Below, piece by piece: positions 10,764-36,067 of a stretch of 64,000 bases of DNA. Below the pieces are notes generated by a model. It saw only the letters and a list, made by a program, of their open reading frames with translations, ran no database searches and had not been told where the DNA came from. Made by a program: the position numbers and the translations under genes. This DNA comes from Protostelium mycophagum. Its lineage: Eukaryota > Evosea > Variosea > Protosteliida > Protosteliaceae. Position 1 is the stretch's first letter; every line of letters starts with the position of its first letter. Location of the stretch: contig MZNV01002579.1 of the NCBI GenBank assembly GCA_002081555.1, positions 1 to 64,000 on the forward strand, read 5' to 3'.

Positions 10764-13691
10764 ATGTCAGGATCATCAATCCCAACATCAGATGTCATGG
10801 CCACAAAAGAACCGAAATATACCATCATTCTGATTGATGCGACATCAGATTTAGAACAGACCTCTTCTGGTGTCTCAACCGAATCAACTATTAAGTTTTA
10901 CATCGATACATCCAATGGTCCACAAAAGCATGTCGTGAAAAAGACGGCCTACTATACACTATCAGAAGCAGTCACAACTTATATTCGTGCTGTTCATCAT
11001 CTCGCCAGTTCAGCAAAGGTGATTCAGCAATCACTTCGGGATGTAATTTGATGCAGATCTGTTTGATGACGATGGGAGAAACTGTAACTAAACACATGGA
11101 CTGGAATCAATCTTTGACTTCCGTAAACATGACTGTTTAATTATTATTTTCTCAACCTCAACAGAGTTCCAAAGGCTTAGAAGAGGTATCTTTATCTTCA
11201 GAAGGTGATCGTGTGGCCATGATCACCGAGGTAATCGACCATCTCATCGATTCAGCTGCACCAGGTTTGTTAAATATTTTCAAATTCTGTTTTGCATCAT
11301 CATTGACAATGATTAGGAGATAAAATACGGATGGTTTTCATCTCCACAGCTCTGAACATTGAGAGCGACAAGTTTGTTTTTTTCTGTTTTATTGTTCAAT
11401 ATATTTACACATTGCAAAGGTTAACATTTCACAGGACCGGTTTTAAGACAGCACCTGGGGTTTCAATTCAACCTCTATTCACTTCGCGGCTCAAAGCAAA
11501 ATCCAAAGGTAAGAGAAGCTCTGAGAATGTGATTGCTGATGTGAGCACTCAGAAAAAATGTCCACCGAATTAATTATCGTTCCCATCACAAAAAACCCAC
11601 CCCACAATGCAAACGAGGTTATTTTTAGAACATATATATATATATTTTTTTCTGATTTGAATTATTTCTTTATGAAACATAAAACCAACATATCATAAAT
11701 CTGCGAATCTGCCGTGAGATGCGAATTTAGACAAGCGAACGAGATTATTTATTGTTTCTTCAAGTAATTGAGCAAAAATTGATTTTGTGACTCTAAGAAT
11801 AGTATCGACCTCGAGATACAGAGATGGTATTTACACTGTACCCTCTTGAAATATCCCAAGTACTGAACGGGATGACATCTATGCTCGGTGGTCATTTTGG
11901 TATGTCAGGACTGACCGTTTCTGGTGTCCCGATGAAATTTGCCATTGGAAATAAGGAGAGTTCTCTGTCAGAGGTGAGGATTTGAATTTTAAAATAAGAT
12001 TTTGGCGGGAGAAAATTCAAAAATATAATTTTGATTTATTTTTATTAGGATATTCCATTCATATTCAGAGACCGATCACACCCACCGAATCATTTCCCAT
12101 TAAAGTACGTCAGCTTACCGAGAGATGTACGGTTAGAAGACGTGGCGGTGCGAAGCGCAGGGAAGATAGTGCCTCTGCGAGAAGATCCTCATTCTGTGTC
12201 TCTCATGAGACATATTCTTTCAGGTAATACTTTGGAGATTTACAAGTTGAAAATGACCAGGAAAGCCGGTAGCTTTGACATCAGAAAGTGAAAAACGAAT
12301 GCCGTTCACGCATTTTCTTATGGCCCATAGTAACCAGGTGATCACCGCCAAAATCCCCTTGAAATTAAAGTATGCAGATTTTCTTCCACACAGTAGATAT
12401 AGAGATAGAGAAGACCGATTGGATGACCTTATCTACAAACCATAGCGTTCACCCTGACTCTAAATATATCCGAACAGATGTACCGTTTCATTCAATTGAG
12501 ACTACCACGAAATCTCATTGAAATATCATAGGAATATGAGGAGATGGTTGATGAGAACGTGTTACGTCTTCCTGGGGAACATACCACAACTGAGCCTTTC
12601 ATAACAAAAGACGGTATCAAAACAACAAAATCGGTAGAGAGGAGGACAAGGTATTTCCCGGCAACAGAGAGTATGCTCTTGGGAAAGATAGGTATGCCTC
12701 GTTGTAGATGTCAGTCAACTGACAAGGGAAGGTGTTACGGGTGAACTGAAGGAGATTTTGGAATTATTGAGAGACGCTTGTACCTCTGATGACATTCCCA
12801 ACGATCGCACAGAGCTCATCATCAAAGTGAGCCTCTTCACCTTGATCCATTTCTGATGACTTCGTAGCTCGCGGCGAAACTACACAAAGCCTATACCACG
12901 AATGACGCATTGTATTTCCCACAATTTTCATCTAATGGATCATTGAGGCTTGAGGCCTACCAAAAACTACTCACAGATCTGAGTCAATTTGGAAGGTGAG
13001 CTTGTATTTCTATCCAACAAGATATGAATGTTGTACAGAAGTTACTCTGACCTGAGCTTGAATCATGGAAGAATAGCTCGAGCTTTAGAGCAAGCTGACA
13101 CTTCACAAGAAGAAGCACAGAATAATAACAATCGTGAGTTCTCGAGACATACACAGAAACTGAATGATCCAAGTCTCAACCACACCGAGAGCACAAGAGA
13201 ACAAGCCCCAGATGACATTGTACCACGGACCGGTGGATTTGTACACTTCTATGTCGGTGTGTAGATCGATATAGTGTGAGATTTATATTCTTGACAGGTC
13301 GCCCCACCGCCAGATGCGGCTGATCACTGGGCACAAATGGATGTTGGCAGAAAAGAGGTAATATAATTCTCTGGATTTGGTTAGAATCCTCAATCTGATG
13401 TCCAATAGATCGATGAGCAGACATGGTTGAAGGCGGACGCATCACAGAGAGCAGTTCAAGAGATGGAGAAGAAAAAAAGAGGTAAAGAGGTGTCCATGAG
13501 CAGCTTGACTCACGAGTCCAGCCCGAAAGAACGACGATTCAGACAAATTCTTGTCAGAAGCACTGTCCACCACCATCGAGAAGAGTGCACCAAAGAGTCT
13601 GTTTTCATTGTATTGGAGGGATCACATGTCGAGGTTCCAAGCGACAGAGTTTGAGGCAAGATTGGCACCACAGCAGACATCACAACAATAA
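10764..13691 (+). CDS. INTS13: Integrator subunit 13 (Asunder)-like protein
   Basis: Recognised from several ordered blocks rather than one strong domain. A vWA-like start reads 'KYTIILIDATSDLEQ', 'KICLMTMGET' and 'GDKIRMVFISTALNIESD'; then come 'STELIIVPITKNPP' and 'MLGGHFGMSGLTVSGVPMKF'. 'AGKIVPLREDPHSVSLMRHI' followed by 'LSGKPVAL' and 'MPFTHFLMAHSNQVITAKIP' match the Asunder block with ISPVDV, GRSVLL and SHGGEIFLHVL. 'VERRTRYFPATESMLL' matches the HTRYWP block. The C-terminal 'KSLFSLYWRDHMSRFQATEF' corresponds to the animal SLLSLWSNRI segment. INTS13 acts in the nuclear Integrator complex (snRNA 3' processing and transcription attenuation). The central exons between about 11576 and 11826 are poorly resolved, and two separate genes remain possible. 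Stop chosen at 13689-13691. Confidence 0.6.
11631..11646. repeat. AT dinucleotide microsatellite
   Basis: A short run of alternating A and T inside the presumed intron in the middle of the INTS13-like gene. The surrounding 11640-11810 is AT-rich and shows no clear exon. Confidence 0.7.
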
Positions 13692-13760
13692 AAGTATTTC
13701 TTTTTTTTCTGAAAATAATAAAATCGAGATCATTCGATTATCACATATCAGATCCTCAAA

Positions 13761-14436
13761 ATGGCCCAAGCAAAGCAACAAATAGACATCGGTCAATTGC
13801 CTCTGGAACAGTTGAACCAGTTCAAACAACAATTTGAGGAGGTAACCCTGCAAGGTGGCCACAGACTATCTGACTTCCATTTAGGAACTCCAAGTCCTCT
13901 CAAACTCCTGGCACATTAATCTCCTGGCTAGTACGTTTATATTAGCAAGGAGATTAATGCTGAAATGTCTTCAGGTGCCCGCTTCAATGACTCGAAAGCC
14001 GCTGTTGCGGAGATTAAGCCAGAAAGCGAAGGTATGTTGATTATCGTCAGTTAGATACGAGAATGATCTTTGAAGGCAAGGCCATTTTAGTCCCTTTGAC
14101 AACCTCTTTATTTGTCCCTGGGGAGCTGTACAAAACAGATCAAGTTTTGGTGGACATCGGCACCGGATATTATGTCTCGAAGGTGATCTGATTCATCCTT
14201 GAGATTTGATCTGATTTTATTCAGCCAGTGAATGGAGCACAAGACTTCTTTGACAGAAAGATCAAATTAATCAATGACAATTCTGATCAGGTATTGATTA
14301 TATGCATGATGAACTCTGTGAACGATCGCAGGTCTCGCAGGCTATAAACATAAAGAGAAAGAATTTAGAGTCAGTTTTGTTGGTCATGCAGCAGAAGATA
14401 CAACAAATAGAAAGCGGTCAGACAGAAACAGAGTAA
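13761..14436 (+). CDS. PFDN5: Prefoldin subunit 5
   Basis: Alpha-class prefoldin, part of the hexameric cytosolic chaperone that delivers unfolded actin and tubulin to CCT. Exons give '[20 protein letters not shown]', '[19 protein letters not shown]', '[19 protein letters not shown]', '[13 protein letters not shown]', '[14 protein letters not shown]' and a C-terminal coiled coil ending '[16 protein letters not shown]'. Both coiled-coil helices and the beta hairpin '[12 protein letters not shown]...DIGTGYYV' are family signatures, and the length (about 155 residues) is normal. It starts about 70 bp after the INTS13 stop and ends 68 bp before the convergent tRNA thiouridylase gene. Its second intron carries an unusual hairpin at the 5' splice site (separate entry). 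Confidence 0.95.
13914..13959 (+). repeat. Hairpin across the 5' splice site of a prefoldin 5 intron
   Basis: The last 17 exon bases (13914-13930, CATTAATCTCCTGGCTA) are mirrored by intron bases 13943-13959 (TAGCAAGGAGATTAATG): 16 of 17 positions pair. The 12-nt loop starts with the GT donor at 13931. The 44-nt intron runs 13931-13974. Confidence 0.8.
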
Positions 14437-14499
14437 TACATCCTGATTCAAGAATCATCTACCTTGCAACATATCGATCTTATCCTCTCTTCTTTGTTT

Positions 14500-14504
14500 T
14501 TTAT

Positions 14505-14505
<1 letters not shown>
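14500..14505 (-). terminator. Poly(A) signal AATAAA overlapping a stop codon
   Basis: On the minus strand AATAAA overlaps the last base of the tRNA thiouridylase stop codon (GAGTAAATAAA), giving a very short predicted 3' untranslated region in a 68-bp convergent gap with prefoldin 5. Confidence 0.5.
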
Positions 14506-27516
<13,011 letters not shown>

Positions 27517-27801
27517 CTCGATAAATGGATTTATGGATTGTGTGAGTCTTGTGGTCCGATCAAGTGCTTTCCTTTGAACAAACCCAGTGCAGCGCCTCGC
27601 CCTCTATGCCCGAGGAACCGAACGAATTTTCGAGTATATGATCATTAGAATGAAACAGGGAATAAAACGGTTTCATTCCTCACTCTGGATTGTCGACTAT
27701 AAGATTGCGACTGTTGTGTCGACGTTTTCTCATGTAGACGGGTACGTTTGTAAGACCAATTTTCTGATTGAGAAAGCCGGCAGACCAGACTCCGCGAAAC
27801 A
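27517..27801. promoter_or_regulatory. Spacer and presumed promoter of cystathionine beta-synthase
   Basis: 285 bp between the deubiquitinase stop and the CBS start. I see no TATA-like element I would defend; a long open frame through it is in the CBS exon 1 frame but lacks any domain. Confidence 0.3.
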
Positions 27802-29809
27802 ATGCACAGCAACCAGAGAACAGAAGGACCCGTTAAATGCACTTGGCATTTAGGAACCAAGGAGCCCTCTCCTCACAACCACTACAGAAGGTGAGATTAT
27901 TTAATCGGACTCCATTATAACGTGAAAACGCAGACCCCGCAACCCCAAGGTTCTTCAAAATGTTTTGGAGGCTATTGGACACACACCTCTTGTCCGTCTT
28001 AACAAGATCCCTCAAGAGGAAGGTTTAGAATGCGAGATCGGTAAGCTTTCTCGAAACCTTCTCTCTTCCATAATTGATGTGTCAACAGCTGCCAAATGTG
28101 AGTACTTCAATGCTGGAGGTTCTGTTAAGGATCGTATTGGACTTCGCATGGTCGAAGAGGCCGAGAGAACCGGACGCATCAAACCCGGAGATACACTGAT
28201 AGAACCCACCTCTGGTAACACGGGTATCGGTTTGGCCCTTGCCGCCGCCATCAAGGGATATCGTATGATCATCACTCTTCCAGAGAAGATGTCCAAAGAG
28301 AAGGTCGATGTTCTCAAGGTGAAGATGATTGTCCTCAAACCTCACTCCTACTGACACACTCAGGCTTTGGGAGCTGAAATCATCCGTACTCCAACAGAAG
28401 CAGCCTGGGACGCACCCGAGTCTCACATTGGTGTGGCAAGGAAGTTGAACTCCGAAATACCCAACTCTCACATTCTCGATCAATACGGAAATCCCTCTAA
28501 CCCTCTCGCCCATTATGATAACACAGCAGAGGAGTTATTAGAACAGACCGACGGGAAGGTATGTATCATTCTCATTTTTTTAAGATCATCTCTAATTCTT
28601 GCCAGATCGATCTCATCGTGTTGACCGCAGGAACAGGAGGAACCCTCACCGGTATCGCCAGAAAATTGAAGGAACGTCTTCCCAATGTAAAGATCGTCGG
28701 TGTCGACCCCATTGGCTCCATCTTGGCACAACCTGAAGAGTTGAATGTTGCTGCTGGCAGTTACAAGGTGAATCTCACAAAAATCCGATCGAAATTTCCT
28801 GGAAATTTATGGTTGAAGGTGGAGGGTATCGGGTACGATTTTATCCCCGTTGTGTTGGACCGTTCTGCAGAACTTGTCGACAAATGGTACAAGAGTGTCG
28901 ACAAAGAGTCTTTCAACATGTCAAGAAGGTTGATTAGAAGCGAGGGTTTATTGTGTGGTGGCTCTGCTGGTTCTTGCATGGCCGCCGCCGTTAAGGCCGC
29001 CAAAGACTTTGGCATGAAGAAAGGTGACCTTCCGCTCATCTACAACAATGTAGACTGACATCACCAAAGGTGATAGAGTCGTCGTCCTATTGGCTGATTC
29101 AGTCCGTAACTACATGAGCAAATTCCTCTCTGATGACTGGATGGCCGAGAATGGATTCACTGACGAAGACACTTTAGAGAGACAGAAGTCAGAGGTAATA
29201 CTCTAATCTTTAAAAATAATATATCCTGACAGTTGTAGACCGAGAAATACCACGGTGCGAACATCGCCAGTTTGAACTTGCCCAACGCTGTGACAATCAC
29301 CGCAACGGTCAGTTTCCCGCTAAAATATTATTTTAAAACTGAATTGAAACAGTCAACTGTCACTGAAGCCCTCACCGTGATGAACAAGGGTGGCTTTGAT
29401 CAGGTATATATATAAGGATTTCAAGAAAATGATATATTTACGTAAATAGGTCCCCGTTGTAGATTCAAGCAAGCGCATGGTCGGTTTAGTCACAACAGGA
29501 AGTTTATTATCCAAAGTCAGCCAAGGCCGCGCACAAGGCAATGACACCGTCGACAAGGTAAGCGTCTACATTTCAATTGTAAACTGATCCTGACAGGTTA
29601 TGTTCACATTCAACACAAAGAGAAACTTCAAGGAAATTACACCTGAGACACCGCTGTCAGATCTAAACAGATTCTTCGAGTTCAACTCAGCCGCCTTTGT
29701 GACTGAACGCGAGAACGACGTCCCCGTTGTGAAGAAGGTCGTCACCAAGGTTGACTTGCTCCACTTTTTGATGAAGAACCCCGACTTCAAGATTTCTGAA
29801 CAGAAATAA
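27802..29809 (+). CDS. CBS: Cystathionine beta-synthase, heme-binding type
   Basis: PLP enzyme that condenses serine and homocysteine to cystathionine in transsulfuration. Exon 1, '[18 protein letters not shown]' then '[10 protein letters not shown]', contains the CTW..LG and SPH..H pattern whose Cys and His bind heme in animal CBS. The catalytic core follows: '[15 protein letters not shown]', PLP lysine in '[14 protein letters not shown]', phosphate loop '[14 protein letters not shown]', '[17 protein letters not shown]', '[16 protein letters not shown]', and '[15 protein letters not shown]'. A tandem CBS (Bateman) pair follows: '[20 protein letters not shown]' and '[17 protein letters not shown]', the usual site of regulation by S-adenosylmethionine. 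Stop at 29807-29809; AATAAA starts 8 bp later at 29817. The start was chosen because it restores the heme motif in frame. Confidence 0.93.
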
Positions 29810-29855
29810 CGGCCGAAATAAATACTATACATGCTTAAAATATTATTCTGCTCCT

Positions 29856-31792
29856 TTATTCTGCTTGTGTTTGTCTTTTGGGCAAGGAACACACTGCTCC
29901 GTCCATCCTGAGGACAAACCCTTCTATTCCTTTGCTCTGAAGAGTGAAAGTTGCGGTCAGCAAGCTCTCGAAAGTTGAGTCGGCCATTTCCCCTGTCAAT
30001 CTGAGAGGTTGAGACTATACCAAAACGTCAAGAGATGATCCTGACCTTTTCACTGTGCCGTCTTCAAAGAGGAGCTCGAGGATTCCGTCATCAGTGGAAA
30101 TATCTGCAGATAGAATGACATCCACTTCATGAGGCTGGTGATTGTCTGGGTCATCTGGATCATCATGCACATGGTCATCCTCTAAACTGCTCATAATTTA
30201 TCATTTGACCAAACAAATACCAAAAAGCGTGCACAAATCATTTTGAAAGTTGCCACAAGAGAACTTACCCTTTCGGCACCCAGCAGTTACTCTTCTTCAC
30301 TGGAATTCTTCTTCCTCTCTGTTCCCTCTGCACTGCCTCTTCCTTGAGCAACTCTGCGATACTCTTCTCGTTTGATTCCTTCTTTCGGAGGGAAGTTAGG
30401 AGCCAAGGATGCTGCATGAAAGGGTACCAAGTAAATTCACCAGTCCATTCCTCCTCTCCCAAAACATCTAATGGGTACTGACTATTTACCACAAAGGTTC
30501 CTGGTTGTCTTGAGTTGAAGGAATACTTTATTGCAAATATGACATTGTTGTCGCTGGTCTTAACCCACCTTTGAATGTTCTTCTGTCTTCAGAGACGTCT
30601 GAGATAATACCATCCATGAGAGCTATTCCCTTTTCTGTGTTTGTGCGGAGGTAGGCCACAGCTCCGTACAGCCTACGTGGTTTTTTGCTCACAAAGAAGA
30701 CCTCCGAACATCATTGGATGATTTATAATTGATAATTTCGTATTTACCTCAACTGAATTGAACCTCTTAAGCCCTCCAAATGCCTGCTCTTGTCTATGAG
30801 CGTTCTCATCGTGGTGCCATCCATCTGTCAAGTTTCATTAAAACAGACGCTGATATTATTTAAATCCTGTGAGTAAGGCCGGATGCAAATAACCAGAATC
30901 ATGTTATGCCTGCAGCACAGCTGAGGCTGTAGCACAAGCATCTATCTCGTATTTGTATCTGAGTACCTATGACTGTGTCTGGTAGATTCTGTTGAGGCTT
31001 TTCTGTTTTCTTTTGTGCTATACTTTTGGCCCCAATTGATTTCAAATATTCGGCAATCTCTGTCTGGCCCTTCTCTTTTGCCATCTGAGATCATTATTAT
31101 ACAATTTTAGTTTAAATTTTTCGCAGTATCGATTGCATCAATATCATAAAGCTTTGAGGCATCAGTATACTTGAAATTCAAATGAGAAGAGAATTATACC
31201 TTTAGTGGAGTGGGGGAGCCGTGGTGGCTGTTGATGTCGGCACCTGCCGCTATCAACATTTTTGCACACTCAAGAGCCCCAACAGAACATGCCCAATGAA
31301 GCGCGGTCTCGCCATAACTTTGTTAATGATCAGGGAAAGGTAACTCGAACAGACGTATTGCACACCTGTTTGGATGATTGATGTTCAACTTGGACTGTTC
31401 GCCCATAGATTCGTGAACTCGCAGTAATGTGTGAAGCGAAGAGGTTTTTCCATTCATGATTGCCATAACAATGGGTGTCCTGCTGAGATTAGACAGCAGA
31501 TATAACATCCTCCACTCACATTTCTTCTGGGCCAGCAAAGAAGTTAGGGTTGGCACCAGCTCTGAGCAGAATGTCTATACCAGCTAAATGTCCAACAGCC
31601 ATTGCAACATGAAGAGGAATATCGCCTGAAGGACCTCTTCTATTGACCAAATCAACATCTTGCGCAAGCCGAGCGACCTAAAATTATTGATATGGATGAT
31701 TTTCAAGCGATTACAGATTCAGTGTCCAACTGCGAAGTAGCTTCATGCAGAGGTGTCCATATCCTTTGTTTGAATGGCTTCTCAGATGACAT
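29856..31792 (-). CDS. Ankyrin-repeat protein with unassigned C-terminal domain
   Basis: Minus-strand gene with 8-10 short introns. The N-terminal half (31792 to about 31020) has four or five ankyrin repeats: '[16 protein letters not shown]', '[20 protein letters not shown]', '[20 protein letters not shown]', '[20 protein letters not shown]', '[20 protein letters not shown]'. The C-terminal half carries '[19 protein letters not shown]', '[20 protein letters not shown]', '[16 protein letters not shown]', a Lys/Glu/Arg-rich helix and an acidic run ('[14 protein letters not shown]'), ending '[11 protein letters not shown]'. The C-terminal half is not a domain I recognise. It overlaps nothing and is convergent with CBS, only 46 bp apart. 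Binding partner and role are unknown. Confidence 0.75.
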
Positions 31793-32223
31793 CTTGTGTT
31801 TGTGGATCAGATGATGTAAATTACGTATTTTACGACAATCTTTCTTCCGATCTACCTCGTTGTAGACCATCGTATTACCTCTGATACGTAAGACTTCGTT
31901 GTTGGCATAGTGAGAATAACGGCATAACAAGAAATAATACATGTTCAATACCGTGATATTCTCGGTTTTTACGTGTTGTACATGTTTACTCCTCTCTGGA
32001 CGACACTACCAACTTTTGTCGAGCGAGGAAAAAAGCAAAGAATTGTAAAACAAGCTGGTGCAGATTATCTCTTCTGCCTAGAGCTTCAGCTGAGTTAGCG
32101 CAAATGAATAAGAAATGTAATATTTTGCAAATCTCGATTCTGCCGTATTTATTGCGGCGCAAAGCCTTCCTCGGCTTTTCAGCTCTCCCTACAATTTGAA
32201 TCCCAATATCTCCAAATGATCGT
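31793..32223. other. 431-bp intergenic spacer
   Basis: It lies between the starts of the ankyrin gene and the end of the phosphodiesterase gene, so it should hold the ankyrin promoter. It contains one TCGTTGTAGA word near 31859, but I find no exon and no recognisable element. Confidence 0.4.
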
Positions 32224-35200
32224 TTATCCCTTTGCAATAATTGGTAAACTAGTCGTCTTTCGTTTTGAGTCTTTCACCCCTTCTGATTTTGAATCTACCC
32301 GATATTTAGCTTTACTAAGATATGCACCACCACAGCACGCACATGTGATTGGTGTGGATGACCCACCCGCTCTGACTCTTCTCCCATTTGTCAGGAGATT
32401 GTTCAGACTCCTCGATTCTATCGTATTGGTATCTTTATCGTTCGACTCGATGGAGGTGGCAGATTGAGTTCTTCTTTGTTTTAAAAGAGCTGGAATGTTT
32501 CGAGCAATGGCGTCTTCGGCTGGAGAATCCCAACTTTCTTCAGAATCTTGATTTTTTTCGATTTCCTCCATCACCTTTTTAAACATAAATGATAATTTCT
32601 GTCAGATATATCGACTCACTTGTTCGGCTGTGACCACCGGATTCAGTGATCTCTCCACCCAAGTGGCCCTATTTCGATGCAATTGTTCCACCAACACGTC
32701 CGTCTACAACAGTCAATGGTTGAAATCGTCAGCTGCTCACCTCCGGAATGACCTTCTTTAAACTGGTGAACATTGGGTTCACCATGTAATCGATGAAGCC
32801 CAATGTCATCTTTGGTTGATCTGTATTATTACGGTCCATGTACGGCGATATTAGAAGATCTTTTTCCTTCTCTAAATCACCTACTGGGCTCAATCCACGT
32901 CCCGCATTCTTTAATTCATACCTTGGTGCAGGTTCTCCTCTTGGATGGCATCACACCATATTTTTGATAGTTCGAAGGGCCGTGTTACGTTAGAGATATC
33001 TGCCATGTGAAGTATGACGTTCATGAGCAATTGTCTTGACTCCAGATCCTTTTGAGAAAAAGCGTCACGGCCCTTATTGATTTGTGTCGTGAATTTTGAC
33101 ATCAGTTCAAAATGCAAGGCCATGTCGGTGGCCAAGATCGAGGCGATGATGATGGGACGACACTCTCTGTACAAGCTCTCATCCAAAACAGACATAAAAT
33201 TACACTCTGCACGGTTCAGGATGTAGAAAGCGCGGGAGGCGTGGTGGTTTTCCAAAACTCGCTTATCGTTGTAAAGCAGTGCCAAGTGGCTGTTATCGTT
33301 GATCTACAACGGTGAATTTTTTGTCACAATTTTTGGGATTCTTACTTGGAATGTATTGTTAAGTCCAGGGTGGTCGATATCGTGGCAGATGGCGGCGAGC
33401 ATGAGGCAGAATTGATCCGTTTCTGTGAGATAATCTTGGGCTTTTGTTCTATAAATAATCTTGAAACACATCTGTGACACGTCCACAGCGTGATAGAAAT
33501 TGTGGTACGGATTATTCCTGTAGCTCTTGCAGACCAACCTCAAGAAGGCGTAGAGCCGTGGAAGAGGAATTTTGAAATATTCGACGAGGCCGAGCTTAGA
33601 TAGCATGTGAATATACAGCGATTGGAGTTCTTCATGGGAATAGGAATAGGGGTTGAAGTCGTATCTCTCCACGCAGCTCATGTCCGATGGTTCTGGTGGC
33701 GGGGTTAGGTCTGGTTCGTGGGCTATCTTATTCCGTGAATTCTTCTTGGTCTTCAGACGCTCAAACTCGAACATAATCCAACTTTGCGTCAGTGCATCCA
33801 TGGCAACCTGAAGAATAAATTTCTATTTTTAGAAACGAAACTTACATCCGAAAATAACCCTCGTAAATCTGGACTGACTACTCCTTGGGTTGCGAGTGAT
33901 GCGAGAATGGTCTGGAGGTACAGTCTGATATCTCTCGATCTGTCATCTCTCATCAGAGCTGTCACGAATCTTGATAATGTCTGTAAAGGTGACTCTGGAT
34001 CGCCCGTGGCTGGGCTGGTGCTTTCGAGTACAGAGCCTGTCTCTCCATTTGTAATAGCGGGGAGATCTGAGGAAATCTCAATATGATTTGCAGAAAAACA
34101 AGGCATACCCTGGCCAGAGCTAGAAGTGCGCTCCAATTCTAATAAGAAGATCTTAGAGCAAAGAGCGGAATTATTCTTCTGTACATTGACCAATTCGGCG
34201 TCTCTTTGTTTCTTCAAAAAGTCAGAAATACCTTCGCCATAAGTTTACCTTTTCAGATGCAAGTTTTCTGGCCAGTTTGTTGAGCTCTGAATAGTCATGG
34301 TCGAGTTTCTTCTTAGCGCTCTCCAACACCCTCAATTCCTCTTCCATTTTAGAAGCGGCTGCCTCTATTTTCGAAGCCAGAATAATGTTCTTTTCTTTGT
34401 CAAACTCCTCACTGATCACTCTTGCTTGGTCGGTCATCCACACACTTTGCATAAATATCTAAAAAGATGAGAGTTTTGTCAAAGCGTTTGAGCTTACCGT
34501 CAGGTGGAGCTTGAGCATTTCATTTGCGGTTGCCTCCGGAGCATTATTCAGCTGCTTCACGACGTTTTCTATTCCGTCCTGAACGCTGAAAGTGATGAAT
34601 GGCACCCCAGTGTTGTTCTTCTTAAAAATCTATCGATGTCATAAAAAGAACACCAACTGGTCGAACCTCTAAGAAGTTGGATTCGTTTGAGGACAAAATT
34701 TCTGGGAGTGTTTTGGCAGAGCAAATCACACTGAGATATCTCTTTTTGGACAACAATTCTACGGCTTCATTTGGTTCCACGCTTAGAGCTGTTTTCACTC
34801 AATCTTCCTGCATCTATAACTCATGTGACCCACCTTTGTAACGCTTCGTGTTCAAATACATTATAGCCCTCTCTCCAAGCCTGTCTTTGCCGATGACCAA
34901 AATATCTGCAGAATCCGCGGCTAGAGAAGGATCAAGCATCGCTTCGATTTCCTCGCCGCCAACATCGAAGTCCAAATTATCAATTTGAAGCTCGAGATCC
35001 TCATCATCATTCTTTTTCTTCCCAAGAGCTCGTATCTTGCCATTTTTCTGACCAGGGCTTGCCTTCAGATGTTTTTGTGGCACTGAATGATATGATCAAA
35101 GAACGTTTTGAAATACAAAGGAAAATAATACCTGATGTTGTTGCACGAGTACTAGAGGAGGATGAATTCAATTTTTTCTCCTGCCATAATAAGAATCTTC

Positions 35201-36067
35201 AGACGCAGGACGTACTTACAGCCTCTTTAAGCTTGATCACCAGAGTTCGATTCACCACTTCCAAATCTGAGCATCTCTTTGTCGTCTGAGCCAAATTTCC
35301 CTCCAATTTTTTCCTCAATTCGACCATAGCAGCGTTTTCCTTGACAATAGCTAGAGTTTTGTTCTTCATATCTGTCTCTTGTGAAGCAATACGCCGGGTC
35401 AGATTATCAAGGTCCATCTCTGCCTTATTTCTGCCGTTTGTTTCGGCTTCTAATTTCAACTTCATCGCATTGAGTTCGTCTTTCATCTTTCTGACCTCGT
35501 TTCCAAGAGTGTTTCGCTCTGAGAAAGTGAGCAAGCAATCCAGGTTATGGCTGTCTTCATAACGTTAAATAGACGCGCATCACCTTCATTTTCCGACTTC
35601 ATCTTGTCATTATATTCGGTCTGTTGGACCTGAACACGCTTTTTGATGTCGACAAGATCTCCAACCTGCTTCTTCAATTCTGCGATCGTCTTCTTACTAC
35701 ATGATGTCATGAGTCAAACGAACATTGCACATGAAAGTACTGATGATTCCTCACCTCTTTCTATCTTGAACATCAAGCATGCTAATCTCTTTTCCTTGTG
35801 ATTCCACTTTCGCCAACAATTCACTCGTCTTTGTTTGGAGAGCCGACTTTGCATTGATCACTTCAGTCTTGACTTGAGATAATTGAGCTTTCAGTTCATT
35901 GTTTTCTGCCAGAAGAAGCTTTCGCTGTGCCTCACTGTTAGCAAGCTCTTTGGCCTGTTCCATGATGGCAGTCTTCATCTCCCTGTTTCACTTAGAGCAT
36001 ATCACAAGCTAATCGTGTATTTGGGTGGGAATCGAACGCACCTCGTCTTGGCATCATTGTCAGCCAT
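32224..36067 (-). CDS. Class I cyclic nucleotide phosphodiesterase with coiled coil and pseudo-receiver
   Basis: Starts at 'MADNDAKTR'. Exons from 36060 to about 35200 encode long coiled coil ('QRKLLLAENNELKAQLSQVK', 'RKMKDELNAMKLKLEAETNG'). Next, near 34960-34560, is a domain resembling a response-regulator receiver ('DILVIGKDRLGERAIMYL', 'PNEAVELLSKKRYLSVICSA', 'TGVPFITFSVQDGIENVVKQ') in which the phospho-acceptor Asp is replaced. A second coiled coil follows. The catalytic domain (about 33780-32740) has 'YRNNPYHNFYHAVDVSQM' (HNxxHxxDV), 'LAAICHDIDHPGLNNTFQ', and 'LHMADISNVTRPFELSKIW', with all metal ligands of class I PDEs. It should hydrolyse cAMP and/or cGMP; specificity is not readable. 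The tail ends 'CACCGGAYLSKAKY...LPIIAKG'. The overall plan recalls Dictyostelium RegA (receiver plus PDE), but the receiver looks inactive. Confidence 0.85.
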
